From: Pseudomonadota bacterium
GTDB taxonomy: Bacteria > Pseudomonadota > Gammaproteobacteria > Xanthomonadales > Rhodanobacteraceae
Direction: 5' to 3'
Length of the DNA: 17,431 bases
Assembly (NCBI GenBank): GCA_021783385.1
Contig: JAJXTX010000001.1
Span: 20,998 to 38,428 of the forward strand
The translations under genes and the position numbers were made by a program. The notes below the pieces were generated by a model. The model ran no database searches. It worked only from the letters and a program-made list of their open reading frames with translations, and was not told the origin of the DNA. Below, in pieces: positions 1 to 9,131 of the stretch. Numbering within the stretch: position 1 is the first letter of the stretch; each line of letters starts with the position of its first letter.

Positions 1-1
1 C

Positions 2-805
2 ATGGCCAGACCACATGTCACGATCGCGGCCCGCGCCGCGCGTGCCGCAGGCAACATCATCCTGCGCTACATGAACCGCATCGACGGCCTCAACATCGTC
101 GAAAAGCAGCAGCTGGACTTCGTTTCCGAGGTCGACAAGCTGGCCGAGGCGGAGATCATCAAGGAGCTGCGCCGCGCCTATCCGGACCACGCGATCCTCG
201 CCGAGGAGAGCGGTGCCACCGGCAAGGGTCCGCTGCAATGGGTGATCGACCCGCTCGACGGCACCCACAACTACCTGCGCGGCATCCCGCATTTCTGCGT
301 CTCCATCGCCCTGCTGGACAAGGGCGTGCCGATGCATGGCGTGGTGTTCGACCCGCTGCGCGACGAGCTGTATACCGCCAGCAAGGGCGACGGCGCCTAC
401 ATCAATGACCGCCGCATGCGGGTCAGCAAGCGCGAAAACCTCGGCGGCGCGATGATCGCCACCGGCTTCCCTTTCCGCCAGCGCGAGCACCTCACTTCGC
501 AGTTGGACATCACCCGCGCCATCCTCGGCCAGGCCGAGGACATCCGTCGCTCCGGCTCAGCCGCGCTCGACCTCGCCTACGTCGCCGCCGGCCGTCTGGA
601 TGGCTATTTCGAGATCGGCCTGAAGCCGTGGGACATGGCCGCCGGCGTGCTGCTGGTGCACGAGGCGGGCGGCCGTTATTGCGACTTCGCCGGCCGCGAC
701 GGCATCCCCGCCAGCGGCAACCTGGTCGCCGGCAACCTGCATGTGGCGAAGGCGATGGTCGACGCGATCGGCCAGCAGGCCACTCCGGCGCTGCTCAAGG
801 CCTGA
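2..805 (+). CDS. suhB: SuhB-type inositol-1-monophosphatase
   Basis: Mg-dependent phosphatase of the inositol monophosphatase family, hydrolysing myo-inositol 1-phosphate. In E. coli SuhB also joins rRNA antitermination complexes and influences ribosome assembly. The 267 residues match the usual family length. The metal-binding motifs are visible: the EES at about residues 68-70, DPLDGT at 83-88, and the C-terminal WDMAAG beginning at W210, followed by LLVHEAGG. The N-terminus (MARPHVTIAARAARAAGN) aligns with the E. coli start, so the ATG at position 2 is probably the true start, although upstream DNA and the RBS lie outside the window. It converges on the zinc-ribbon/PH gene with 87 bases between stop codons; that gap holds only short imperfect hairpins and no clear terminator. 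Identity is secure; the physiological role (inositol versus rRNA antitermination) is inferred from the family. Confidence 0.95.
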   Translation: MARPHVTIAARAARAAGNIILRYMNRIDGLNIVEKQQLDFVSEVDKLAEAEIIKELRRAYPDHAILAEESGATGKGPLQWVIDPLDGTHNYLRGIPHFCVSIALLDKGVPMHGVVFDPLRDELYTASKGDGAYINDRRMRVSKRENLGGAMIATGFPFRQREHLTSQLDITRAILGQAEDIRRSGSAALDLAYVAAGRLDGYFEIGLKPWDMAAGVLLVHEAGGRYCDFAGRDGIPASGNLVAGNLHVAKAMVDAIGQQATPALLKA

Positions 806-892
806 AGCTCAACCGGCACCTTGATTGCTCCGCCGGATGTCGGCGAGCGCAGCCACCTGATCGGGATCGCGTCGCGACCACGCAAGCGGCGA

Positions 893-1411
893 TCACGCCG
901 ATATGAACGCCGTCACCTGCCGCCGCGCACGCTCGCGCAGCGAGGCCTCGCGCAACGTGTCCGCCAGCGACTCCAGCTGCGGGATGCCGAACAGGATCAC
1001 GACCGGGAAGCCCTTGTCGCTGGAACTGAGATGAAGCCGGCATTGCCCGACCAGCCGCATGCCCAGCGGCTTGAACAGATCGAAGTGATCGATGCGGAAC
1101 AGCTCCAGGCTGTCTTTTGACTTGGAGAACAGGCCGCGCTCGATGCGGATCCGCTGCGTGGTGATCTGGTACGTCGTCGCCAGGCTTCCAAGCCAGTAGA
1201 AAACATAGGCGATGCCCAGCGTCAGGAGCACCACCGGCCACTGCCAGGCCGTGTGGATGACCGCCGGGTGGCCCGCGAACAGGGTTCTCTCGACTTCGGC
1301 GTCCTTGGCCGCGGCGTAGGCCGCCAGATCGGTATTGCAGAATCGGCACTTGATGGCGACGGCCTTGATGGTTTCGCCACACACCGGGCAGGCTTTGGTG
1401 TCGTCAGTCAT
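893..1411 (-). CDS. Zinc-ribbon and PH-like domain membrane protein
   Basis: A 172-residue protein of unknown function. Residues 8-25 form a compact zinc ribbon with two CxxC pairs (C8/C11 and C22/C25). A hydrophobic stretch at about residues 55-78 is likely one or two membrane passes, followed by a region typical of bacterial PH-like (DUF304/YdbS-like) domains, containing YQITTQRIRIERGLFSKSKD. I recognise the domain style but not a named gene. A GAGG sequence eight bases before the ATG supports this start. It lies 41 bases downstream of hda on the same strand and is probably the last gene of the DUF2066-perM-hda operon. The domain assignment is from pattern recognition, not a profile search. 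It could be a membrane-anchored adaptor that binds lipid or protein, but nothing in the sequence settles this. Confidence 0.85.
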   Translation of the reverse strand: MTDDTKACPVCGETIKAVAIKCRFCNTDLAAYAAAKDAEVERTLFAGHPAVIHTAWQWPVVLLTLGIAYVFYWLGSLATTYQITTQRIRIERGLFSKSKDSLELFRIDHFDLFKPLGMRLVGQCRLHLSSSDKGFPVVILFGIPQLESLADTLREASLRERARRQVTAFISA

Positions 1412-1452
1412 CGGATCGGCCTCGGGAGTTGAACCAGCGTGGGTGAGTTCGA

Positions 1453-2151
1453 TCAGGGTACGCCTTCGCGCAGGAAGTCCCGCAAAAACGGAATGGTGAT
1501 GCGCCGCTGCGCCGCCAGCGAAGCGTGATCCAGTCGGTCAAGCAAATCCAGCAGCGCGCCGAGGTCGCGTGCGTAGCGGGCGAACAGCCAGTCCAGCACG
1601 CTGTCGTCCAGCTCGATGCCTCGCGCGACGGCCTGTGCCTTGAGCACGGCGCGACGCTCGTCGTCATCCAGCGGCTTCAGCGCAAACTGGGTGCAGGCGC
1701 CGAGGCGCGAACGCAGATCGGGCAGACCGAGGCCGAGCTGGGCCGGCGTGACATCGGCGGCGAACAGCAGCGCGCTGCCCTCGGCGCGGGCGCGGTTGTA
1801 GAGGTCGAACAGCGCGTGCTCGGCCTCGCGGTCGCCGGCGATGGCGCCCAGATCATCCAGTGCCAGCAGCTCGCTGCCGGCGACGCCGCGCAGGGCAGCC
1901 GTCGGCTCGGCCAGCGCCGCCAGCGGCAGGTACTGCGCACTGCGCCCGCCATCCATCCGGGCCTGACACGCTGCCATCAGCAGGTGGCTGCGACCGCTGC
2001 CGCTGGCACCGTGCAGATAGACCCAGGCGGTACCGGACTCCAGCGCCAGCGCCTGCACCGCGGCCAGCGCCGCGGCATTCGCGCCGGCATGGAAATGCTC
2101 GAAGCGCTGGCGCCGCGGCCAGCGCCATGCCAGCGGCAGCTGCGGAATCAT
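1453..2151 (-). CDS. hda: DnaA regulatory inactivator Hda
   Basis: An AAA+ DnaA-like protein that, in E. coli, binds the DNA-loaded beta clamp and stimulates ATP hydrolysis by DnaA, preventing re-initiation of replication. It is 232 residues long, as expected. The N-terminus carries QLPL at residues 4-7, matching the clamp-binding motif seen at the start of Hda proteins. A Walker A-like loop GASGSGRS follows at about residues 49-56; its arginine in place of the usual lysine is also found in E. coli Hda. LLALDDLGAIAGD is the Walker B region, then FDLYNR, LGLPDLRSRL and a C-terminal RITIPFLRDFL that closely matches E. coli. The ATG overlaps the perM stop codon (ATGA at 2151-2148), so translation is probably coupled. 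A longer reading frame continues upstream of this ATG but runs inside perM out of frame and is not coding. Confidence 0.93.
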   Translation of the reverse strand: MIPQLPLAWRWPRRQRFEHFHAGANAAALAAVQALALESGTAWVYLHGASGSGRSHLLMAACQARMDGGRSAQYLPLAALAEPTAALRGVAGSELLALDDLGAIAGDREAEHALFDLYNRARAEGSALLFAADVTPAQLGLGLPDLRSRLGACTQFALKPLDDDERRAVLKAQAVARGIELDDSVLDWLFARYARDLGALLDLLDRLDHASLAAQRRITIPFLRDFLREGVP

Positions 2152-3323
2152 GGTGTGGAAGCATCGCCGCGGACGGGGTTCGGCTGCACCTCGGCGACGG
2201 CCTCGACGCGGCCGTCGGCATGCAGCGTGACGTCCATCTCGGCAATCACCGGATCGTCCGGCCCCTGCTCGGTGTAGAGCTCGCTCATCCGGTAGCGTTC
2301 GAGCAGGTAGCGCAGCAGCACCATGATCACCGAAGCGGCCGGCAGTGCCAGCAGCACGCCGAGGAAACCGGCCAAGTAACCGCCCGCCAGCACTGCGAAG
2401 ATCACCGCCACCGGATGCAGGCCGATCTTGTCGCCGACCAGCTTGGGCACCAGCACATAGCCTTCCAGCAGCTGGCCGACCACAAACACGCCGCACACCA
2501 GCAGCAGGTGTGACCAGTCGCCGTACTGCACCAGCACCGCGATCACCGCCGCGCCGAAACCGACGATGAAACCCAGGTACGGCACGAAGCTGAGCAGGCC
2601 GGCGACGATGCCGATCAGCAGGCCCACCGACAGCCCGACCAGCGACAGCACGCCGCCGTAGAAGATGCCCAGCGCCAGCATCACCAGCAGCTGGCCGCGC
2701 ACGAACGCGCCCAGCACCTTGTCCGATTCGCGCGCCAGGTGGGCAACGGTCGGCTGGATCGAGCGCGGCAGCATGCGGTCGACGGTGGCCACCAGCCGGT
2801 CCCAGTCGCGCAGCAGATAGAAAGCCACCACCGGAATCAGCACCAGATTGGTCAGCCACAGCACAATGCCGAGTCCCGAGCGCGACACCTTGCCCAGCAC
2901 CACCGTGGCGACGCCGCCGATCGAATCGATGTGCGCCTTCAACGCCGCCAGCAGGCGATCGCTGTCGAACATGTTCGGGTCCAGATGCAGCCTGGTCTGC
3001 AGCCACGGCCATGCGGTCTGCTGCGCCCACTGCCCGTAGCGCGGCAGGTTCTGGATCAGGTTTTCGATCTGCCGCGAGATCAGCGGCACCAGCAGCAGCA
3101 GCACGCCGACAAAGGCCAGCAGCAGCAGCAGAAACACCAGCGTGGCCGCCCATGCGCGGCTCATGCCCAGGCGCTCCAGCCGGTCGGCCAGCGGATCGCC
3201 CAGATAGGCCAGCATGCCGGCCACCGCGAATGGCATCAGCACCGGCGCCAGCAGCCAGACCAGATAAATCAGTACCGCAGCGATGGCGAACAGCTGCCAG
3301 CGACGGGAAGTGTCCTGGTTCAC
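2148..3323 (-). CDS. perM: AI-2E transporter family (PerM/YfgO-like) permease
   Basis: Polytopic inner-membrane protein of the AI-2E exporter/PerM family, 391 residues, normal family length. Hydrophobic segments occur at about residues 10-42 and 58-85, then after a soluble loop at roughly 150-175, and in a dense C-terminal set between about 205 and 350, consistent with eight membrane spans. Recognisable family stretches are SFVPYLGFIVG and LEGYVLVPKLVG. The chosen GTG start at 3323 gives VNQDTSRRW directly before the first span and has a GGGGG sequence six bases upstream; longer in-frame starts would add a non-hydrophobic extension running into the previous gene. The substrate is not known for this clade and should not be assumed to be autoinducer-2. 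It lies between the DUF2066 gene and hda, a neighbourhood I recall from other gammaproteobacteria. The gene symbol follows E. coli usage and is less certain than the family. Confidence 0.88.
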   Translation of the reverse strand: MNQDTSRRWQLFAIAAVLIYLVWLLAPVLMPFAVAGMLAYLGDPLADRLERLGMSRAWAATLVFLLLLLAFVGVLLLLVPLISRQIENLIQNLPRYGQWAQQTAWPWLQTRLHLDPNMFDSDRLLAALKAHIDSIGGVATVVLGKVSRSGLGIVLWLTNLVLIPVVAFYLLRDWDRLVATVDRMLPRSIQPTVAHLARESDKVLGAFVRGQLLVMLALGIFYGGVLSLVGLSVGLLIGIVAGLLSFVPYLGFIVGFGAAVIAVLVQYGDWSHLLLVCGVFVVGQLLEGYVLVPKLVGDKIGLHPVAVIFAVLAGGYLAGFLGVLLALPAASVIMVLLRYLLERYRMSELYTEQGPDDPVIAEMDVTLHADGRVEAVAEVQPNPVRGDASTP

Positions 3324-3390
3324 GCCAAACCCCCGGCATTCATGGGTGGCCCCGGAAAATCCGCGGCCGCGTGCGGTGCGGTGCGCGAGA

Positions 3391-4374
3391 TCAGTGCAGC
3401 CAACGCAGGCTCGCATCGGCGCCGGCATGCGCCTTGTCCTGCAGCAGCAGGCGGCCACCGGCAGCCAAATTCGCGGCCAGCGCGTTCAGCGGCAGCGATG
3501 CCTTCAGTCCCAGCAGCACGCCGTCGTCCTGCGCGCCCAGCGTCATCACCTGCTGCACCAACGGATCGCCGCGCAGCGTGGCCAGCAGGTTGGCGTAATC
3601 CTTGGCCGAGTGCAGGCCGCTGACCCACAGCTTGCCCTCGCTGACGCCGGCGCCGATCACCTGCAGCTGCTGGCCGAGACGGTCGACCATGCCGTTGCCG
3701 GCATCGGCCAGCAGCGCGTCTTCGGTGACGCCATGGTCCGTCCAGCGCTGCGCCTGGCCGCCGGAGATCAGCGTCCAGCTGGCGCTGCCGCCATGCAGCC
3801 TGCCCAGCAGCACCAGCCCGGTGTGGTACTGCTGGTTGATCGCGGCCAGCGCGGCCGGATCGACCGCCGCCACTTTCGCGGGGTCCGGCGGACTGGCGGC
3901 ATCGGGATATACCACGCTGGTGCCGCGCGCTGCCGCCGCTGCGGTGAGGCTGCTCAGCGCGTCCTGATCGAACAGCTTGCCGTCCGCACCCTGCACCAGC
4001 AGCAGCACCGGCGGCTTGACCCCCGCGGCGGCCACGCCAAGCCTGGTCACCAGCCGGCGCACCGTGCCCGGGGCGAAATCCACCGCCAGGCTGAGGCCGC
4101 CGGCGGCGCGCTGGTACTGGAATTTCTGCACCATCGAACCGGCGTTCTTCAGCGCGTCGTCGTAGCCGGCGTTGCTGCGCAGATCCTGGCCGCCGGCGAT
4201 CCGCGTCAGCACCTGGCCGAGCGCGGTGGCAAACGCCTGGTCGCGCTGCGCATCGCTGGTGTCGGTAACCGGCACGGTGACCGAATACGGCGAGCCCGGA
4301 CCCTGTGCGTGCAGCGACGGCAGCGCGGCAAGCCCGAGCAGCACGGTGAGGATCAGCAGGCGGGACAGGCGCAT
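3391..4374 (-). CDS. Exported DUF2066 domain protein
   Basis: A 327-residue protein with a clear Sec signal peptide: MRLSR, then a hydrophobic core [14 protein letters not shown] and a likely cleavage after SLHA near residue 23, which places the mature protein in the periplasm or on the outer face. The rest resembles the DUF2066 family, with an early [21 protein letters not shown] region and [15 protein letters not shown] further on. No enzymatic motif is visible and the function is unknown. The ATG at 4374 is preferred because it places the basic n-region directly before the hydrophobic core; an upstream in-frame start would add 15 residues and spoil the signal. It is the first gene of the leftward operon and is divergent from purM, with 160 bases between the two starts. 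The association with perM and hda looks conserved from memory, but no functional link is shown. Confidence 0.85.
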   Translation of the reverse strand: MRLSRLLILTVLLGLAALPSLHAQGPGSPYSVTVPVTDTSDAQRDQAFATALGQVLTRIAGGQDLRSNAGYDDALKNAGSMVQKFQYQRAAGGLSLAVDFAPGTVRRLVTRLGVAAAGVKPPVLLLVQGADGKLFDQDALSSLTAAAAARGTSVVYPDAASPPDPAKVAAVDPAALAAINQQYHTGLVLLGRLHGGSASWTLISGGQAQRWTDHGVTEDALLADAGNGMVDRLGQQLQVIGAGVSEGKLWVSGLHSAKDYANLLATLRGDPLVQQVMTLGAQDDGVLLGLKASLPLNALAANLAAGGRLLLQDKAHAGADASLRWLH

Positions 4375-4496
4375 GACGGTGGATGACCTTGCAAGTAAGC
4401 TCCAGGGAAGTCTGCCCAATCGCGCCGCCAGCGTCCATCACGCTGTCGCGCCGGTCGCGCGCAGGCGCCGCGCCGCGCGGCAGCCGGGCGTGATGC

Positions 4497-4505
4497 TGCT
4501 AAACT
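4497..4505 (+). promoter_or_regulatory. Possible extended -10 promoter element for purM
   Basis: TG at 4497-4498, one base, then TAAACT at 4500-4505 matches an extended -10 element. It lies about 30 bases upstream of the purM ATG at 4535 and would give a leader of roughly 20-25 bases. It sits in a short AT-rich patch after a very GC-rich stretch, and no convincing -35 hexamer is present. Assigned by eye only. Confidence 0.4.
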
Positions 4506-4534
4506 TGCACGTTTCTGCCACGCCGGTTGCCGCC

Positions 4535-5605
4535 ATGTCTGACGCCCTCACCTACCGCGCCGCCGGCGTCGACATCGACGCCGGCCATGCCGTGGTCGAA
4601 CGCATCAAGCCGCTGGTCAAGCGCACCTTCCGGCCCGAGGTGATGGGCGGACTGGGCGGCTTCGGCGGCCTGTTCGATCTCTCCGGCAAGTACAAGGAGC
4701 CGGTACTGGTCTCCGGCACCGACGGCGTCGGCACCAAGCTGAAACTGGCGCAGCTGCTCGGCCGCCACGACAGCATCGGCATCGACCTGGTCGGCATGTG
4801 CGTCAACGACGTGCTCGTGCAGGGCGCCGAGCCGCTGTTCTTCCTCGACTACTTCGCCACCGGCAAGCTGGACGTGGACACCACCGTGGCGGTGGTGGGC
4901 GGCATCGCCAAAGGCTGCGAGCTGGCCGGCTGCGCCCTGATCGGCGGCGAGACCGCCGAGATGCCCGACATGTACCCGCCGGGCGAATACGACCTGGCCG
5001 GCTTCACCGTGGGCGCGGTGGAAAAATCGCAGATGCTGACCGGCGAGGCGATCATCGCGGGCGATGTGGTGCTCGGCGTGGCCTCCTCCGGCCCGCATTC
5101 CAACGGCTACTCGCTGATCCGCCGGATCCTGCAGCGCGCCGGCAACCCGTGGGATCTCGCGCTTGGCAGCGTGACGCTGGCCGACGCGCTGATGGCGCCG
5201 ACCACCATCTACGTCAAGCCGATGCTGGACTTGCTTCAGGCGAATCCCTCGCAAAACCCCGCACATCCATGTGCGGACTCTTCAATTTCCGTGCACGGCA
5301 TGGCCCATATCACCGGCGGCGGCCTGAAGGAGAACATCATCCGCGTGGTGCCCGACGGCCTCGGCATCGCGCTGGAGGCGTCCGCGATCGTGCTGCCGCC
5401 GGTGTTCGACTGGCTGATGCGCGAGGGCAACGTGGCGCGCGAGGAGATGTGGCGCACCTTCAACTGCGGCGTCGGCTTCACCGTGATCCTGCCGCGCGAT
5501 GCGGTGGCCGCGGCATCCGCGCTGCTGGCCAGGCATGGCCTGGCCAGCTCGGTGATCGGCGAAGTCATCGCTGCATCGGGCGACGAACGCGTGCATATCG
5601 GCTGA
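4535..5605 (+). CDS. purM: Phosphoribosylformylglycinamidine cyclo-ligase (AIR synthetase)
   Basis: Catalyses ATP-dependent ring closure of FGAM to AIR, the fifth step of de novo purine synthesis, in the cytoplasm. The 356-residue product has the family landmarks in order: [13 protein letters not shown] from residue 60, [11 protein letters not shown] in the middle, [18 protein letters not shown], and [11 protein letters not shown] from H258. The ATG at 4535 is preferred over an in-frame ATG about 42 bases upstream because the product then begins at the usual place ([14 protein letters not shown]) and a -10-like element lies between the two. The odd feature is residues 237-252, a Pro/Ser/Asn-rich stretch before [12 protein letters not shown], where E. 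coli PurM passes directly from an LxL helix to VHAIAHLTGGG. It is encoded in codons unlike the rest of the gene and contains a perfect hairpin; see the repeat entry. The frame stays open and all catalytic motifs are present, so the enzyme is probably functional. Confidence 0.95.
   Translation: MSDALTYRAAGVDIDAGHAVVERIKPLVKRTFRPEVMGGLGGFGGLFDLSGKYKEPVLVSGTDGVGTKLKLAQLLGRHDSIGIDLVGMCVNDVLVQGAEPLFFLDYFATGKLDVDTTVAVVGGIAKGCELAGCALIGGETAEMPDMYPPGEYDLAGFTVGAVEKSQMLTGEAIIAGDVVLGVASSGPHSNGYSLIRRILQRAGNPWDLALGSVTLADALMAPTTIYVKPMLDLLQANPSQNPAHPCADSSISVHGMAHITGGGLKENIIRVVPDGLGIALEASAIVLPPVFDWLMREGNVAREEMWRTFNCGVGFTVILPRDAVAAASALLARHGLASSVIGEVIAASGDERVHIG
5243..5290 (+). repeat. Palindromic element inserted in frame within purM
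   Basis: An 8-base perfect inverted repeat, CCGCACAT (5259-5266) and ATGTGCGG (5269-5276), separated by CC, followed by ACTCTTCAATT. A smaller hairpin (GCGA, TCGC) precedes it at about 5240-5251. The 48 bases encode residues 237-252 of PurM, absent from the E. coli protein as I recall it. Codons are AAT, CAA, GCA, CAT, CCA, TGT, TCT, TCA and ATT, in contrast to the strongly G/C-ending codons around it. The 14 bases at 5274-5287 match 8782-8795 at 13 positions, so this is likely one copy of a dispersed repeat. The exact boundaries are uncertain by several bases. Confidence 0.7.
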
Positions 5606-5636
5606 GGCATCGTGTCAACCCGCGCTGCGTGGCATA

Positions 5637-5730
5637 CCGTTCATCCTGAGCGTGGCGCAGCGAAGTCGAAGAGCTCTTCGACTCGAATCCTTCGACTCCG
5701 ACCCTGCGGGTCAACGCTCAGGGCGAACGG
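5637..5730. repeat. Large interspersed palindrome between purM and purN
   Basis: The outer arms pair as CCGTTC (5637-5642) with GAACGG (5725-5730) and CCTGAGCGT (5645-5653) with ACGCTCAGG (5714-5722), separated by a two-base mismatch. Inside lies an 18-base perfect palindrome, GTCGAAGAGCTCTTCGAC (5665-5682), followed by a second TTCGACTC copy at 5691-5698. This resembles, from memory, a repeat common in many proteobacterial genomes whose arms read TTCATCCTGAGCG. It fills nearly all of the 135-base gap and ends 10 bases before the purN ATG, so it could affect purN translation or message stability. Confidence 0.75.
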
Positions 5731-5740
5731 CAGAAAAATC

Positions 5741-6409
5741 ATGGCCACTACCTTTCGCATCGCCGTGCTCGCTTCCGGGCGTGGCAGCAACCTCGCCGCG
5801 CTGATCGCCGCCCGCGACCGCGGTGAGCTGCCGGTGGAATTTGCGCTGGTCGGCAGCGACAAGGCCTCCGCCGGCGCGCTGCGACTGGCGGAAGCCGCCG
5901 GCATCCCCACGCTTGCGCTGGATCCGCGCGGCTATCCGGACCGGCGCGCGTTTGATCTGGACCTGTTTGAACGCATCGCCGCCAGCGGCGCCGAGCTGCT
6001 GGTGCTGGCCGGCTTCATGCGCATCATCGACGCCGACGCGCTGGCGCCGTGGATCGGTCGCATGATCAATATCCACCCCTCGCTGCTGCCGAAATACCGC
6101 GGCCTGCACACCCATCGTCGGGCGCTGGAAGCGGGTGACGCGGAGCACGGCGCCAGCGTGCACTTCGTCACCGCCGAACTCGACGGCGGCCCGGTGATCG
6201 CGCAGGCGCGGCTGGCGATCACCCCGGGCGACGACGAAGCGCAGCTGGCCCAGCGCCTGCTGCCGCTGGAACACCGGCTGCTGCCGGCCGTGCTCGGCCT
6301 GCTGGCGAGCCACCGCCTGCGCTGGGACGGCCACACCGTGCAGCTGGACGGCCAGCCGCTGGCCGCGCCGCTCGAGCTGGGCGCGCACGGGCTGCAGCCG
6401 GCGGCGTGA
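5741..6409 (+). CDS. purN: Phosphoribosylglycinamide formyltransferase
   Basis: Transfers the formyl group of 10-formyltetrahydrofolate to GAR, the third step of purine synthesis. The 222 residues carry the nucleotide-binding ASGRGSN at 11-17 and the catalytic set seen in PurN enzymes: N110 and H112 in NIHPSLLP, and D148 in ELDGGPVI, equivalent to E. coli N106, H108 and D144. The chosen ATG at 5741 starts the first beta strand in the usual place (MATTFRIAVLASG); an open frame continues upstream through the repeat region but has no family similarity. No strong Shine-Dalgarno is visible. It follows purM in the same direction with a 135-base gap, larger than normal for this pair and occupied by a palindromic repeat. 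The C-terminal tail is slightly extended and Ala/Leu-rich. Confidence 0.95.
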   Translation: MATTFRIAVLASGRGSNLAALIAARDRGELPVEFALVGSDKASAGALRLAEAAGIPTLALDPRGYPDRRAFDLDLFERIAASGAELLVLAGFMRIIDADALAPWIGRMINIHPSLLPKYRGLHTHRRALEAGDAEHGASVHFVTAELDGGPVIAQARLAITPGDDEAQLAQRLLPLEHRLLPAVLGLLASHRLRWDGHTVQLDGQPLAAPLELGAHGLQPAA

Positions 6410-6449
6410 AGTGATCCGCGGTTCAGCCCGGCGTGGGCAGACTCGGCGC

Positions 6450-7169
6450 ATGACTATCCGCCCTGCGTTCCTCCCGCTTTTCGCCACCGCTCTCACCCTT
6501 GGCCTGCTGTGCGCGTCACCGCGCGCCACTGCGGCCACGCCCGCCGCCTTCACCGCCCGCTACGACGTGCTGCAGGGCGGCGCGCCGATGGGCGAGGCCA
6601 CGGTGACGCTGCGGCCGGCCGGTCACGGCGAGTGGATCTACCGCACCGAGATCAAGGGCACCAGCGGGCTGGCCGCCCTGCTCGGCGCCAGCACCACGGA
6701 AACCTCGCGCTTCCGCTGGAAAGGCGACGTGCCCGAGGCGATCAGCTACGACTACCAGCTGATCGCCGCGGGCAAGCACAAGCAGCGCCACCTGGCGGTC
6801 GACTGGGCAACCCGCCAGGTCAGCATGGACGAAGGCAAGGGCCCCAAAACCTATCCGGCCACGCCGGGCCTGGTCGAACGCAACACGATCGCGCTGGCGC
6901 TCGGGCTGGCGCTGCGCGATGGCCAGCGGCAGATCACGCTGCCGGTGGCAGTGCGGCAGCATGTCGAAACCCAGCACTTTGCGGTGACCGGCAAGCAGCC
7001 GATCAAGGTCGCCGCCGGCAGCTTCGACGCCGAACGGGTCGACCGCAGCGATGCCCAGCTCGGTTTCAGCGCCTGGTACGTGCCCGCGCGCTATCCGGTG
7101 CCGGTGAAGCTGGCACAGCACAACGGCGGCGATCTGGTGATGCAGCTGGTGCGCTACAGCCAGCGCTGA
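6450..7169 (+). CDS. Exported DUF3108 domain protein
   Basis: A 239-residue protein with a Sec signal peptide: MTIRPAFLPLFATALTLGLL, a likely cleavage after RATA at about residue 28, and then the mature sequence ATPAAFTARYDVLQGG. The body fits the DUF3108 family of periplasmic proteins, which are probably beta-rich: GEATVTLRP, then YRTEIKGTSGLAALLGASTTE, and a C-terminal FSAWYVPARYPVPVKLAQHNGG. No catalytic motif is evident and the function is unknown. The ATG at 6450 is chosen because it begins the signal peptide; the preceding in-frame bases reach back to the purN stop. It lies 40 bases after purN, so it is probably cotranscribed, and I recall a DUF3108 gene after purN in Xanthomonas. The link to purine synthesis is positional only. 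It converges on murA, and the gap between them is repeat-rich. Confidence 0.85.
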   Translation: MTIRPAFLPLFATALTLGLLCASPRATAATPAAFTARYDVLQGGAPMGEATVTLRPAGHGEWIYRTEIKGTSGLAALLGASTTETSRFRWKGDVPEAISYDYQLIAAGKHKQRHLAVDWATRQVSMDEGKGPKTYPATPGLVERNTIALALGLALRDGQRQITLPVAVRQHVETQHFAVTGKQPIKVAAGSFDAERVDRSDAQLGFSAWYVPARYPVPVKLAQHNGGDLVMQLVRYSQR

Positions 7170-7192
7170 CCCGGCCGATCGGGCGCGCTGGG

Positions 7193-7270
7193 TGGGAGCG
7201 ACTTCAGCCGCGATGCTTCTGCTTTGATGCAACCAATTTGCCGAAAGCATCGCGACTGAAGTCGCTCTCA
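7193..7270. repeat. REP-like inverted repeat downstream of the DUF3108 gene
   Basis: The arm at 7193-7218 (TGGGAGCGACTTCAGCCGCG, continuing ATGCTT) pairs with 7245-7270, with two mismatches over 26 positions and a 26-base AT-richer loop. The arm sequence resembles the GGAGCGRCTTCAGYCGCGA palindromes that I recall as highly repeated in Pseudomonas and Xanthomonadaceae genomes. It starts 24 bases after a stop codon, between converging genes, a typical REP position. It could also serve as a terminator or 3'-end stabiliser, but no T-run follows on either strand. Confidence 0.75.
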
Positions 7271-7315
7271 TCAGACATCACGCCACCGACGGACCGAAAG
7301 GGGGACGAGCGCTTT

Positions 7316-7345
7316 CGCAGGGCGGGCACGGCCCGCCGTTCTGCG
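7316..7345. repeat. GC-rich hairpin in the DUF3108-murA gap
   Basis: GGCGGGC (7321-7327) pairs with GCCCGCC (7331-7337) around a three-base ACG loop. The stem continues, after a GTT bulge, with CGCAG (7316-7320) and CTGCG (7341-7345). No T-run follows on either strand. The remaining 7346-7465 holds a weaker GGCGGG/CCCGCC hairpin (7441-7446 and 7456-7461) just after the murA stop, and I see no gene there. Confidence 0.55.
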
Positions 7346-7465
7346 CATGCAACACGGATCGAAGCCGGCGCGCGGTGGCCGCCCTTGTGGGCAAATCGCC
7401 CCCGCGGTCCATGCTGGTTGCGCGACAGCGCGTCGCTGGAGGCGGGGCGATAATTCCCGCCACCA

Positions 7466-9048
<1,583 letters not shown>

Positions 9049-9131
9049 CGGGAGGGATCCATACGGGGTTGCAAGTCGGCGAACCGGCGGATTCGGGGGC
9101 AAACGGAATCCAATGCGCGGACTTATGACGT

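Noticed and set aside
805..893. Bidirectional terminator between suhB and the zinc-ribbon gene
   Set aside because: Only a short bulged stem near 827-847 and no T-run on either strand.
1990..2012. Broken Walker A in Hda (Arg instead of Lys)
   Set aside because: E. coli Hda has the same arginine at this place, so it is the family norm.
1453..3339. A 628-residue protein fused to the front of Hda
   Set aside because: The extra N-terminal part is perM read out of frame; the ATGA overlap and the Hda family start place the true start at 2151.
4500..4520. Possible PurR operator before purM
   Set aside because: Only a half-match around ACGTTT; no second half of the E. coli PurR palindrome, and I do not expect an E. 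coli-type PurR in this order.
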